DNA of 64,000 nucleotides from Mesorhizobium ventifaucium. GTDB lineage: Bacteria; Pseudomonadota; Alphaproteobacteria; Rhizobiales; Rhizobiaceae. Positions 36,235-44,560 of this stretch are shown piece by piece. The stretch covers positions 116,903-180,902 of the forward strand of contig NZ_CAKXZS010000001.1 in assembly GCF_935822925.1 (NCBI RefSeq). The letters run 5' to 3'. Numbering within the stretch: the first letter of the stretch is position 1; the number at the start of each line of letters is the position of its first letter. The translations under genes and the position numbers were made by a program. The notes under the pieces were generated by a model. It did not search any database, was not told the origin of the DNA, and saw only the letters and a program-made list of their open reading frames with translations.

Positions 36235-36678
36235 ATGGCCTATAGCGGCATCAATTTTGTGCTGGATCTAGAGGCATGTCTCTATTTTAGCGAAGCTGGC
36301 GGAAACCTGAAAGCCGCTCTGTTCCAACGAGCCACAGTCGAACGCATTGCGGTACCCAAAGAGGTTTTCGACCAGATTCGCATCTTCGACAAAAGCTTGG
36401 CCGATGAAATATTGGAGTCGGACATCGAAATTGTCGAACTCGATTCCGATGTATACGTCGCCGCTGGCGCACTCAATGAAATCTTTATGACCTCAGGGCA
36501 TCGGTTAAACGCTGCCGCAAACGAAAAGGTCCCCGTCATAGCGCTCGTCCATTGTGCGCAAAATGGTGCTAAGCCGCCATGCCACCTTGTATCCGGCGAT
36601 AACGGACTCCACTCCTCGTCAATGAGAAGCCTCTGTGCCGCCCTGAAAGTCCCCTTTATGGAAGTCACCAGCTTCTAG
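36235..36678 (+). CDS. PIN-like protein, likely toxin partner of the XRE-ImmA gene
   Basis: 147 aa, starting MAYSGINFVLDLEACLYFSE. Acidic residues at the expected PIN positions are seen: D in FVLDLE near residue 11, E in VPKEVFDQI near 43, and D in VSGDNGLHSSSM near 122 with MRSLCAALKVPFMEV at the end. So a PIN-like RNase fold is likely, though no close family is known to me. Four bases separate it from the XRE-ImmA gene and it has no promoter of its own. RNase toxicity is inference. Confidence 0.7.
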   Translation: MAYSGINFVLDLEACLYFSEAGGNLKAALFQRATVERIAVPKEVFDQIRIFDKSLADEILESDIEIVELDSDVYVAAGALNEIFMTSGHRLNAAANEKVPVIALVHCAQNGAKPPCHLVSGDNGLHSSSMRSLCAALKVPFMEVTSF

Positions 36679-36831
36679 CAGCATTTGGCGCTGTGTGGGA
36701 GATTGGTGTGGGACCAAGTGGCAGATTTGCTCGAAAGCCCAGCAAAACGACTGTGCCCTTCCCGAGAGATGGGTGACAGTTCATTCCGGAGCCATGGGTT
36801 ATACTTTCGGCCCTTTGCAAGGAGAGCAAGG

Positions 36832-36966
36832 GTGCTTTGGAAGGAGTGTAGCCAAATGGATGAGCTGCTGAAGTTCGTCGCGCGGGTTCTGGATGGAGAG
36901 AAGATGGCGGTGCTGTGCCGGGATTTCGGCATCTCGCGCAAGACCGGCTATAAGAGCCTCAAGTGA
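36832..36966 (+). pseudogene. N-terminal relic of an IS481-type transposase
   Basis: From GTG 36832 the frame gives VLWKECSQMDELLKFVARVL and then CRDFGISRKTGYKSLK before TGA. This is the N-terminal helix-turn-helix of IS481/integrase-type transposases (usual form GISRKTGYK with a longer continuation). It is cut off where the IS3 element begins at 36964; the missing part is not found to its right. Confidence 0.72.
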
Positions 36967-36981
36967 CCTGCCACTGAACTT

Positions 36982-37790
36982 TCATCCGGTGGCGATTAGA
37001 GCCTCGGCCGTTTCTGTTACGCCGTATGGCCTGGTTTGAGCAACCGGCGGAGACGCGAAGCCTTCATTGAGCGCAGCGTCGGAGCCGGTTGCGGCGAGGT
37101 TCCGGCGAAGGCCGCTGGGGTCTGGTAGCCGAGCGAGGAATGCGGCCTCGCGCCTGCCTCCATTCGGCAATGGCACTGCGGGCGTGGTCGAGGCCAAAGA
37201 ACAGGCTCTCGTTCAACAGCTCGTCGCGCATTCGGCCGTTGAAGGATTCGACGTAGCCATTTTACATCGGCTTGCCCGGCGCGATGTAGTGCCATTCGAC
37301 GCGATGATCCTTCGACCAGGCGAGGATGGCGTTCGAGGTGAACTCTGTGCCGTGGTCGGAAACGATCAACTCCGGCTTGCCGCGTCGGGCGATCAGGTCA
37401 CCCGGAACCGCCGCCCGCAGGCGAACTGGTCATGGACGAAGTCCAGCGACCAGCGCGCGTTCGGCTTCGCCTCAACCAGGATCGGCGCCCGCGTGCCGAC
37501 CGCTCGTCGCCGTGCCCGGCGCTTGCGCACCGTCAGGCCCTCCTCGCGGTAGAGCCGGTAGATGCGATCGATCCCTGATGGCTCGCCCTCTCGCTGGAGC
37601 AGAATGAACAGGCGTCGATAGCCGAAGCGGCGGCGCTCGTTGGCGAGGTCGCGTAACCTTGTGCGCAGCTCCGTCTCCGGCGGACGCCGGGACCGATAGC
37701 GGACCATCTTGCGATCGGCACCGACGAAGGAACAGGCCCGACGCTCCGACACGCCCATGACGGCCTGCAGATGCGCGACGGCTTCGCGCT
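36982..37790 (-). pseudogene. IS3 orfB transposase, frameshifted
   Basis: DDE transposase pieces in order: GVSERRACSFVGADRKMVRY and RFGYRRLFILLQREG (37758-37393 frame), WSLDFVHDQF, then a stop; a second frame gives ARPHSSLGYQTPAAFAG (37295-37017), and a third ends VAQTRPYGVTETAEALIATG at 36982. At least two frameshifts break it, so the element cannot move by its own transposase. Confidence 0.8.
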
Positions 37791-37801
37791 TGGCGGCGGC
37801 C

Positions 37802-38050
37802 CTACTCGCGCAGTGCCGACGCTTCGAGCATCTGGTCGGCGAGCAGCTTCTTCAGCTTCGCGTTCTCGTCTTCCAAGGCTTTCAGCCGTTTGGCATCGCA
37901 GACGTCCATCCCGCCATACTTCGCCTTCCAGTTATACAGCGTCGCCTCGGAGATCCCATGCTTGCGCGCCAGGTCGCCCGCCTTTGCTCCCGCCTCATGC
38001 TCACGCAGAACCGCGATGATCTGCTCTTCCGTAAGCCGCTTTCTCTTCAT
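37802..38050 (-). CDS. IS3 orfA helix-turn-helix protein
   Basis: 82 aa from the ATG giving MKRKRLTEEQIIAVLREHEA; an upstream ATG at 38065 adds MKDGL. The helix-turn-helix is GDLARKHGISEATLYNWKAK and the leucine-zipper part is RLKALEDENAKLKKLLADQM. This is the first frame of an IS3 element of the IS407 type. It appears intact while orfB is broken. Confidence 0.85.
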   Translation of the reverse strand: MKRKRLTEEQIIAVLREHEAGAKAGDLARKHGISEATLYNWKAKYGGMDVCDAKRLKALEDENAKLKKLLADQMLEASALRE

Positions 38051-38115
38051 CAGTCCGTCCTTCAATCGAGGCCGGACTCTAATCTCAGATGGAGGAAATT
38101 ACCCGTGGCAGGTCA

Positions 38116-38240
38116 ATGGAGCAATCATTCTGCCGGGCGTCACGATCGGCGATGATGCGGCCGTCGGCGCTGGCAGCGTGGTCACTCGAGATGTTCCCGC
38201 AGGGGCGAAGGTCATGGGAAGTCCGGCTCGGGTAAGATGA
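38116..38240 (+). pseudogene. C-terminal relic of a hexapeptide acetyltransferase
   Basis: Reading to TGA at 38240 gives GAIILPGVTIGDDAAVGAGS and VVTRDVPAGAKVMGSPARVR, the end of a left-handed beta-helix acetyltransferase. The NodL/maltose acetyltransferase group ends like this, so it could be a lost nodL, but other LbH acetyltransferases end the same way. Cut at its left by the IS3 element. Confidence 0.65.
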
Positions 38241-38419
38241 TTTGGTGAGGCGGTTCGACGCTAAACCTGGAGCTCCATGTTGCCTGGTGAACTGTGCCGA
38301 TTGGGCATCGATGCGCATTTCGCAAAAGCCGGACAGTGTTTCGCCAATCTCCGGGCAGTTTGGCGGCGACCGTCCTTGGGTGCCTTTTGCGTTCACGGAT
38401 GGTTGCTTTCGCCGGTTTG

Positions 38420-38865
38420 AGGCCGGTTTAGGGGCGCGGCCTTTTTGCTCTCCGCATTCTGTCGCCCTGGAGCACCATGCGATGTGCGGTGTGCGTTTGC
38501 ACGATCCGTTCGAGAATGGCGTCGGCGACGGTGAAGGTGCGATGAGGTCGTGCCATCTGGCCACCGGGACCTGGGCGGTGCGGCGATATCGTTCCTCGCG
38601 ATTTCGAACAGATGCGAGCGCTGTTGCTCGGTAAGGGATTGGGTTTCGAAGCCATCGAGGACGAGTAGTTGCGCGGGTGAATTTGTCGAAGGCGTGGGAA
38701 GCGTCCACTGGGATGGGCGAGCGCAATCCTCGAACAGGGCGGCACGTGCACATAGAGCACCGAAACGATCGAGCCCTGCCGCTTGCCGGCCGAAGGCGCC
38801 GGCCAGCCACGACTTGCCGGTTCCGGTCTGGCCGGTGATGATCAGGTTCCCATGGCCGCCCGGGA
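38420..38865 (-). pseudogene. Relic of an IS21 helper ATPase (istB)
   Basis: Minus-strand pieces: GNLIITGQTGTGKSWLAGAF (Walker A of IstB), LTEQQRSHLFEIA after a frameshift, and FTVADAILERIVQTHTAHRM then VLQGDRMR, the normal IstB C-terminus. Several frameshifts separate them. The partner istA is missing. Confidence 0.72.
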
Positions 38866-38933
38866 TTTAGCGCAATCGCTGTCCGCGCTTTCGCCGGTGC
38901 CCCTGGACGGTCAGATACGGCTCTCAAGGAGCA

Positions 38934-40838
38934 TCAGGTACGAGAGGCGGCTTGTCCGGTCGGATCGGCTTCCTCTTCGGGAATGTCGTCGAATGACGAG
39001 TAGTTCAGATTGTAGAGTTTGGAATAGAGCCCGCCCATTGCCATCAGTTTTTCATGGTTGCCGGTCTCAATAACCTGGCCGTTCTGAAGCACGATGATGC
39101 GATCGGCACCACGGATTGTGGCGAGACGGTGAGCGATGACAAGCGCAGTCCGGCCTTCAAGGAGCTTTCTGAGAGCCTTCTGGATCACCATTTCCGTGTA
39201 GCTGTCGATGCTGGCGGTGGCCTCGTCAAGAACAAGGATCTTGGCGTCTGCGACGAGAGCGCGGGCGAAACTGACAAGCTGGCGCTGACCGAGAGAAAGG
39301 TTGCCGCCGCGTTCGCCGAGTTGGGTTTCATACCTGTCGGGAAGTCTCATGATGAAGTCGTGGGCGCCGACCAGCTTGGCGGCCTCGATCACCGTCTCCC
39401 GCGTGGCTTCCGTCTTGTGGTAGCGGATATTCTCAAAAACCGTCCCGGTGAACAGAAACGGCTCCTGCAGCACCATAGCGATCTGAGTGCCGAGCGATTC
39501 CTGGGTGAGATCGCGCACATCATGTCCGCCAACCAGCACTTGGCCTTGCTGAACATCATAGAAGCGGTGGACGAGGGCCATCGCGCTCGATTTACCAGAG
39601 CCGGTCGGCCCGACCAAGGCGACCGTCTCGCCGGGATTGACCCGGAAAGAGACGTTTTTCAGCACCGGCTGTTTGGGATCGTACCCGAACGTGACGCTCC
39701 TGAACTCGACCGAGCCGTCCATTTCGGGCGCAAGGATCCTGGCATCCGGTTTGTCCTGGATCTCGATCCTGACGTCGAGCACATCGGTCAGGCGCTTGCC
39801 GGAGGCCATTGCGCGCTGCATGACGGAATATTGCAGAGTTAGTGAGCGAATTGGGTCAAAGAAGCGTTGGATATAGAATATGTAGGCAACCAATACGCCC
39901 ACATCGACGCGGCCATTCATGATCATGGAGCCGCCGACCACAATGACGACAGCCATGGCGAGGCCGGTGAGGCCATCGACGATCGGGACCATGACCTGTG
40001 CATACCTGGCAGCGGTCAGGTGAGTCGTGAGGTCGGCATGTGCCTTGTCGTCATACAATACGTAGTTGACGTACTGGCGGTCCATGGACTGGACGGTTCG
40101 GACGCCTTGAATCGCTTCGGCCAATGCGCCGTTGACGACTGAATTGGTCTCTTGTGCAGCCATGAAGGCCTCGCGGGCACGCGGCAGCCACACGATGCGG
40201 ATAATCAACAGGGCCGGCAAGACCGAGAGCGTCAGAAAGCCGAGGCTGAAGTTGACCGACAGCATTACGAAGATGATGCCGAAGAGAAGCGCAATGTCGC
40301 CTACGGAGTAGATCGAGTTTTCGAGAAATTCGTGGATAGAGTTGACGTCGCCCTGAAGGCGAGACATCAGGCGTCCTACCTCGGTCTTGTCCATGAAGGA
40401 GAGCGATGCCTTCTGCAGATGGGCAAACATGGCGCGGCGGATGTCGAAGAGGACGTTCTCGGCCATTTTCCCTACCACGGTTTCTTGCGCGTAGGCGGCG
40501 CCGAAATTAACCAGAATGGCAAGCGCAAACGCGACGGCGGCCTCAAGGAGGGCGGAGGCATCGGCGCCTGCCGGAGTTATGGCGTGGTCGATCGCGTAGC
40601 GGATGATCAGCGGGATGAGAAGCTGCGTGCCAGTGAAAATCAGCAATGCGGCAAGCGAGACGACCGCCATGGCTCGGTAGGGACGAACGAAGGCCCATAT
40701 GCGGCGAATGATGTTCTTGTCGAAAGCCCGGCCAAAGATCTCCTCCTCGATGCGATGGGACCCGACGACCGCGCGCGGAGGGCGTCTACCGCTATCATTC
40801 GGTTCGATTTCGAGTTCGTTGGCGTGCCGCTTGGCCAT
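38934..40838 (-). CDS. ABC exporter half-transporter, subunit B
   Basis: 634-aa membrane-spanning ABC protein of the MsbA type: six hydrophobic segments in residues 40-330 and a C-terminal ATPase with Walker A GPTGSGKSSAMAL, signature LSLGQRQL, Walker B ILVLDEATASID and H-loop IAHRLATI. The signature reads LSLGQ rather than LSGGQ, which suggests a degenerate site typical of one half of a heterodimer. Its ATG shares one base with the stop of the partner gene (TGATG). The substrate is not known; the location downstream of nifB-fdxN-nifZ-fixU and the SIR2-like gene hints at a nodule role. Confidence 0.88.
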   Translation of the reverse strand: MAKRHANELEIEPNDSGRRPPRAVVGSHRIEEEIFGRAFDKNIIRRIWAFVRPYRAMAVVSLAALLIFTGTQLLIPLIIRYAIDHAITPAGADASALLEAAVAFALAILVNFGAAYAQETVVGKMAENVLFDIRRAMFAHLQKASLSFMDKTEVGRLMSRLQGDVNSIHEFLENSIYSVGDIALLFGIIFVMLSVNFSLGFLTLSVLPALLIIRIVWLPRAREAFMAAQETNSVVNGALAEAIQGVRTVQSMDRQYVNYVLYDDKAHADLTTHLTAARYAQVMVPIVDGLTGLAMAVVIVVGGSMIMNGRVDVGVLVAYIFYIQRFFDPIRSLTLQYSVMQRAMASGKRLTDVLDVRIEIQDKPDARILAPEMDGSVEFRSVTFGYDPKQPVLKNVSFRVNPGETVALVGPTGSGKSSAMALVHRFYDVQQGQVLVGGHDVRDLTQESLGTQIAMVLQEPFLFTGTVFENIRYHKTEATRETVIEAAKLVGAHDFIMRLPDRYETQLGERGGNLSLGQRQLVSFARALVADAKILVLDEATASIDSYTEMVIQKALRKLLEGRTALVIAHRLATIRGADRIIVLQNGQVIETGNHEKLMAMGGLYSKLYNLNYSSFDDIPEEEADPTGQAASRT

Positions 40839-42700
40839 CAGGGCGCGCCTCCAAACGTGGTCGCAATGTCATCTCCCGGGCGCAACTGAAGATCATAAAG
40901 GGCCTTATAGCGTCCTCGCTTGGCCAAAAGCTCTTGATGGGTGCCGCGTTCCACGATCTCGCCGTTGTCGACAAACAGAATCCGGTCGGCGTGCTTGAGT
41001 GAACTCAGCCGGTGGGCGATGATGATCGTCACCCTATCCTTGGCGAAACGCCGTATCGCCGCGCGGATGCGCTGCTCTGTGGCGGCGTCGATCGCGGCCA
41101 TTGAGTCGTCGAAAATGACGATTGATGGGCGCAACATCATCGTGCGAGCCATGGTGAGACGCTGGCGCTGGCCGCCAGAGAGAGAGGCGCCACGTTCGCC
41201 GACGACCGTCTTGTAGCCCGCGGGGAGGCCAAGAATGTAATTGTGCAACTGGGCGGATTCGCTAGCTCGCTCGATCCGCTGTTCCTTCGCCCAGGGGTCG
41301 CCATAGGCGATGTTGTTCTCGATGGTGGTAGTGAACAGGAATGCATCTTGCTGTACGACGGCGACCGCCTGGCGAAGCGTGGCGAGGGTAACCCCGCGGA
41401 TGTCCTGCCCGTCAAGCATGATGGTGCCCCCAGTGACATCGTAAAAGCGGGGGATCAGGTGAGCCATTGTCGATTTTCCCGAACCAGGCGGACCCACGAT
41501 CGCGATCGTCTCGCCCCTACGGGCGCTAAAGGTGATATTCTTCAGAATGGCGCGGTTTCCGGTGCCGGGATATGCAAACGAGACATTGTCGAAGCGCAGA
41601 GTGCCCTCCCCGATTTCAAGCGGTCTGGCGGTGGAAGCATCCCTGATCGTGATGTCCTGGTCGAGCAGACCGAAGAGGCGCGAACCGCAAGTGTAGGCGC
41701 GGGCGAAGCCGTTGACCATCAGACCGATCTGGCGGACGGGCATTTGCAGGATCGTCATGAAGGCCAGAAACATCGTGAGCGTCCCAAGGCTGATCTGGCC
41801 GGCGATGACCTTGTTGCAACCGATCCAGAGGACCAACCCCATGGCGAAAAAGAAGGCCAGGGTCATTGCCGACGTATTGGGCACGTAAACGTCAACCTGC
41901 TCGTGGGCGAGTTTGAGCGCGTTTTTCGAGGCGCGGTCGAACTTTACCATTTCATAGGCTTGTGCCGAAAACGCCCGGACAACGCGGATGCCCGCGAGAT
42001 TTTCCTCCATCACGCGGCCTAGGACGGAAAGCCGCTCCTGCAGGTCGAGCCAGATGACGCGTAGCTTAAGCTGCGTGACCGACGATCGCCAGGCTACGAA
42101 AGGCACGAAGCTTAGCGCGATGAGACCGAGCACCGAGTCGGTTGAGATCATCATGTAGGCGCCGATCCCGATCAGCATAGTGAGCAGAAGCAAGCGAACC
42201 AGGACGGTGGAAAAATACATCCGCACGCCGTCGAGATCGAGGATGCCGAGAGTGATCAGGTCGCCTGAATGCACCCGGTCGTGAAAGGAAAAGCTGAGGC
42301 GCTGGACCTTATCGTAACAAGCCAGCCGCAGTTCATATGCGACGTGATGCCCGACGGCTTCGGCAAAATAGTTTTGCGCCATCGTGAAGAGGCCGCGTAG
42401 CGTACTCGCGGCGAGAAGCAGGAGAGCCGGAGTCCATAGCGCTTGTTCTGCAGCCGTCCCCGTGACACCACTCCCGATTGCCACCTGGGTCTGGTCGACA
42501 GCCCAGCCGAGAAGCCGGGGAATTAGCAACTGCAGGATCACGGCTATGATCGTCGATCCGATAGCTAGCGCGACCTGCCACGGGTGCCTCAAATTCATTC
42601 GCGTCATGCGCAGCAGCGTGCTCAAGCCCCGGCCCCACCCGGCCGCTTTCACATGCGCGGACGATTTGAGAGAGGTCGTGCCAACAGCATCACTGCCCAC
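40838..42700 (-). CDS. ABC exporter half-transporter, subunit A
   Basis: 620-aa half-transporter paired with the gene at 38934-40838. Six hydrophobic segments, then ATPase with Walker A GPPGSGKSTMAHL, consensus signature LSGGQRQRL, Walker B SIVIFDDSMAAID and H-loop IAHRLSSL. Here the signature is canonical but the catalytic glutamate after Walker B is replaced by Asp (FDDS), again pointing to a heterodimer with one active site. The start is a GTG at 42700; an internal ATG near residue 32 is possible. 90 bp follow the SIR2-like gene. Confidence 0.87.
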   Translation of the reverse strand: MGSDAVGTTSLKSSAHVKAAGWGRGLSTLLRMTRMNLRHPWQVALAIGSTIIAVILQLLIPRLLGWAVDQTQVAIGSGVTGTAAEQALWTPALLLLAASTLRGLFTMAQNYFAEAVGHHVAYELRLACYDKVQRLSFSFHDRVHSGDLITLGILDLDGVRMYFSTVLVRLLLLTMLIGIGAYMMISTDSVLGLIALSFVPFVAWRSSVTQLKLRVIWLDLQERLSVLGRVMEENLAGIRVVRAFSAQAYEMVKFDRASKNALKLAHEQVDVYVPNTSAMTLAFFFAMGLVLWIGCNKVIAGQISLGTLTMFLAFMTILQMPVRQIGLMVNGFARAYTCGSRLFGLLDQDITIRDASTARPLEIGEGTLRFDNVSFAYPGTGNRAILKNITFSARRGETIAIVGPPGSGKSTMAHLIPRFYDVTGGTIMLDGQDIRGVTLATLRQAVAVVQQDAFLFTTTIENNIAYGDPWAKEQRIERASESAQLHNYILGLPAGYKTVVGERGASLSGGQRQRLTMARTMMLRPSIVIFDDSMAAIDAATEQRIRAAIRRFAKDRVTIIIAHRLSSLKHADRILFVDNGEIVERGTHQELLAKRGRYKALYDLQLRPGDDIATTFGGAP

Positions 42701-42790
42701 GGAGTGTCCCCGACTTAATTTTGGGCCTTCGGAAGCAAGCCGGTCGACTCACATCAAGGCGTCCTCAAGTTGATCCAGGCCACCATCGGC

Positions 42791-43675
42791 TCAAGACGCT
42801 GATCCGGCGAGTTGCGCCACGGCTTCGCTCGCTGGCATGTCAATCACCGTGATCCCGCTTGCCGCAAGGAAACGGGCTTCGTTTCTGGTCAGCGTTTGCC
42901 CGTCCATTATCGCGTAACGGGGGCCTTCTGAGCGCTTCATGATCTGCCTGGCGTAAGTGCGCAGCATCTGATCATTGAAGCGGCAGCCGACGAAGAAAAA
43001 GCCCCGGTCGACGCGTCGTTCCTTGACCACGTCAGGGATAGGCGTCTGGATATCGATTTCAGTCAGGGCTTCGACATAGTCGGAATCGGCGATGAGGAAA
43101 TTTGCGGCCGGCCTAATACTGCCATGTGGCGCATAGAGAACCGTCTTTGTCGCTGCTCCAGCCTCGAGTTCCCTTCCCGACAAGTCGTAAGTTCTGGTCC
43201 AAATGTCGCCAACTTCGTTCGCCCGTGTAACGCCTTGTATCTCGACGACGTCGGTTCGGCCGGCCTCTGCCAGCGCCGCGCGCATGGCGCCTTCGTACCA
43301 GCTGTCGATGATGAGGGAGAGCGGGAGTTTTGCGAGCCAGGCGTGGAGGATGCTCGGCGCCGCCGGCCCCGCAAATATATCAGTCATCCAAGCTTGAAGT
43401 GTGCGGCGATGCCGGCGCTGTTCGATGAACTGCGCGACCGACCACATATTGGTGCGGATCTTCGAGGGGGCTGGCGCCCGCGTGTTGAGTGCCTCGGCAA
43501 CGGCTTCGGGGGTACACGGTACAGGCGGCTCAGCAGAGCTGAGCCGGAGGAGACCCGGACCGAGATACGGGATCACCTGATCGGAGACTAATGCTCGTCT
43601 GGCCAGCCCAAGCAGCTTTCGGGCAAAACTGTCCCGGACGACGACTAGGTGGCCCGAGGTCGGGATCGTGTTCAT
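42791..43675 (-). CDS. SIR2-like protein in the nif operon
   Basis: 294 aa from the ATG giving MNTIPTSGHLVVVRDSF (43675), with AGAGGAAA upstream; the frame is open further, but the extra part overlaps fixU. SIR2-like features: VIPYLGPGLLRL where sirtuins have GAGxS, then LPLSLIIDSWYEGAMRAAL where the family has TTNYD, APHGSIRPAANFLIADSDYV, and FFFVGCRFNDQML. The two changes make normal NAD deacylase chemistry doubtful. It follows fixU by 38 bp on the same strand. I recall SIR2-like genes near nifZ-fixU in other rhizobia, with no known role. Confidence 0.8.
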   Translation of the reverse strand: MNTIPTSGHLVVVRDSFARKLLGLARRALVSDQVIPYLGPGLLRLSSAEPPVPCTPEAVAEALNTRAPAPSKIRTNMWSVAQFIEQRRHRRTLQAWMTDIFAGPAAPSILHAWLAKLPLSLIIDSWYEGAMRAALAEAGRTDVVEIQGVTRANEVGDIWTRTYDLSGRELEAGAATKTVLYAPHGSIRPAANFLIADSDYVEALTEIDIQTPIPDVVKERRVDRGFFFVGCRFNDQMLRTYARQIMKRSEGPRYAIMDGQTLTRNEARFLAASGITVIDMPASEAVAQLAGSAS

Positions 43676-43713
43676 GCTCGTTTCCTCTTGACGCCTCTCA
43701 TTGACGGGCGGCA

Positions 43714-43926
43714 TCAGTCCCCGTCGGAAAGCTTCCTTGCCTCGACGGTGATCGGCAGCCGCGTATGCGGCGGAAGATCGGGAAGGAGGAGCCGCCAGCC
43801 GTTCCTGAGCGTTACGACCCCGCCCCACAGGTCCTGGTTCTCGAACTTGATAATCGGCTCCTCGAGATCCTTTTTGGGGACATACGCCGACAACCCGGCC
43901 TCGGTCCTGCGGATCATTACTTTCAT
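43714..43926 (-). CDS. fixU: NifT/FixU protein
   Basis: 70 aa starting MKVMIRRTEAGLSAYVPKKD, with LEEPIIKFENQDLWGGVV and NGWRLLLPDLPP; all family hallmarks of NifT/FixU, a small conserved protein of the nif cluster of unknown activity. The start overlaps the nifZ stop by 4 bp. Operon nifB-fdxN-nifZ-fixU. Confidence 0.94.
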   Translation of the reverse strand: MKVMIRRTEAGLSAYVPKKDLEEPIIKFENQDLWGGVVTLRNGWRLLLPDLPPHTRLPITVEARKLSDGD

Positions 43927-44243
43927 GCGGCCGTTCCTTTATTGGCGTTTTCTTCGGCACTGCAGGGAGCGTCGGCTTTGTCGAGGCTCGTCAATTCACG
44001 CGCTCGCATGCCGACGACCGTCCCACGGTCGATCCATTCGACCGCGTAGATGAAGAACTGCTGGAGAAACGTGCCAATGTCTCGCACGTAACCTTCTTCG
44101 CCCTTGCGCACGAGATTTTCGCCGATCTCCCTGCCAGGATAGGTGCCGTCATTCCTAACGTGACGAGTGGCACGGACCCGCTCTCCCGGCCTAAATTGGG
44201 GAGGCCTGCGGATTTCGACCTCCTGTTCGCGTGCGAGCCACAT
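43923..44243 (-). CDS. nifZ: NifZ protein
   Basis: 106 aa with FRPGERVRATRHVRNDGTYP, GENLVRKGEEGYVRDIGTFL and QQFFIYAVEWIDRGTVVGMR, the SH3-like core of NifZ, a helper in maturation of the MoFe-protein P-cluster. 90 bp after fdxN; overlaps fixU by 4 bp. Shared control by the NifA-dependent nifB promoter is likely. Confidence 0.94.
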   Translation of the reverse strand: MWLAREQEVEIRRPPQFRPGERVRATRHVRNDGTYPGREIGENLVRKGEEGYVRDIGTFLQQFFIYAVEWIDRGTVVGMRARELTSLDKADAPCSAEENANKGTAA

Positions 44244-44333
44244 GGCCGGTTCCTTGTTCTTTTGAGGCTACAGTTCGAAGAGGCGCTCAGGCATTCCCCA
44301 GAGACAGCCTGTGTCGGTACCGCGCAATTGGAG

Positions 44334-44528
44334 TCAGGCAGGAACGCAGGTCTTCGGCATCGGACACACCGAGGCACATTGCTGCGTATCGAAGACCCCC
44401 TCGCATTCGGTGCACTTCTGCGGCTCGACCACGTAGCTCTCGCCTTTGAACTTGATCGCACCGGAGGGGCATTCGAATTCGCAGGCGCCGCATTGCGTGC
44501 ATTGGGATGCGATAATCTTGAAAGCCAT
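44334..44528 (-). CDS. fdxN: Bacterial-type ferredoxin FdxN
   Basis: 64 aa with two four-cysteine clusters: [16 protein letters not shown] and [18 protein letters not shown], binding two [4Fe-4S] centres. In rhizobia it supplies electrons linked to NifB action. It starts 33 bp after nifB with an AGGAGG-like site. Confidence 0.94.
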   Translation of the reverse strand: MAFKIIASQCTQCGACEFECPSGAIKFKGESYVVEPQKCTECEGVFDTQQCASVCPMPKTCVPA

Positions 44529-44560
44529 TTTGCCTCCTGGTTCGGGTGGAATGAGACGGC

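Larger units (their letters stand above)
36964..38115 (-). mobile_element. IS3-family (IS407-group-like) element, defective
   Basis: 1152 bp bounded by TGACCTGCCAC at 36964 and its complement GTGGCAGGTCA ending at 38115, with TG...CA termini. Inside, on the minus strand, are orfA and a broken orfB. Flanking bases (CAAG on the left, ATGG on the right) show no clear target duplication, so the original flanks may have been rearranged. Left of it is an IS481 relic and right of it an acyltransferase relic. Confidence 0.85.

Noticed and set aside
38085..38927. 280-codon minus-strand frame over the IS21 relic
   Set aside because: It is a chance frame crossing the frameshifted istB pieces and the acetyltransferase relic.
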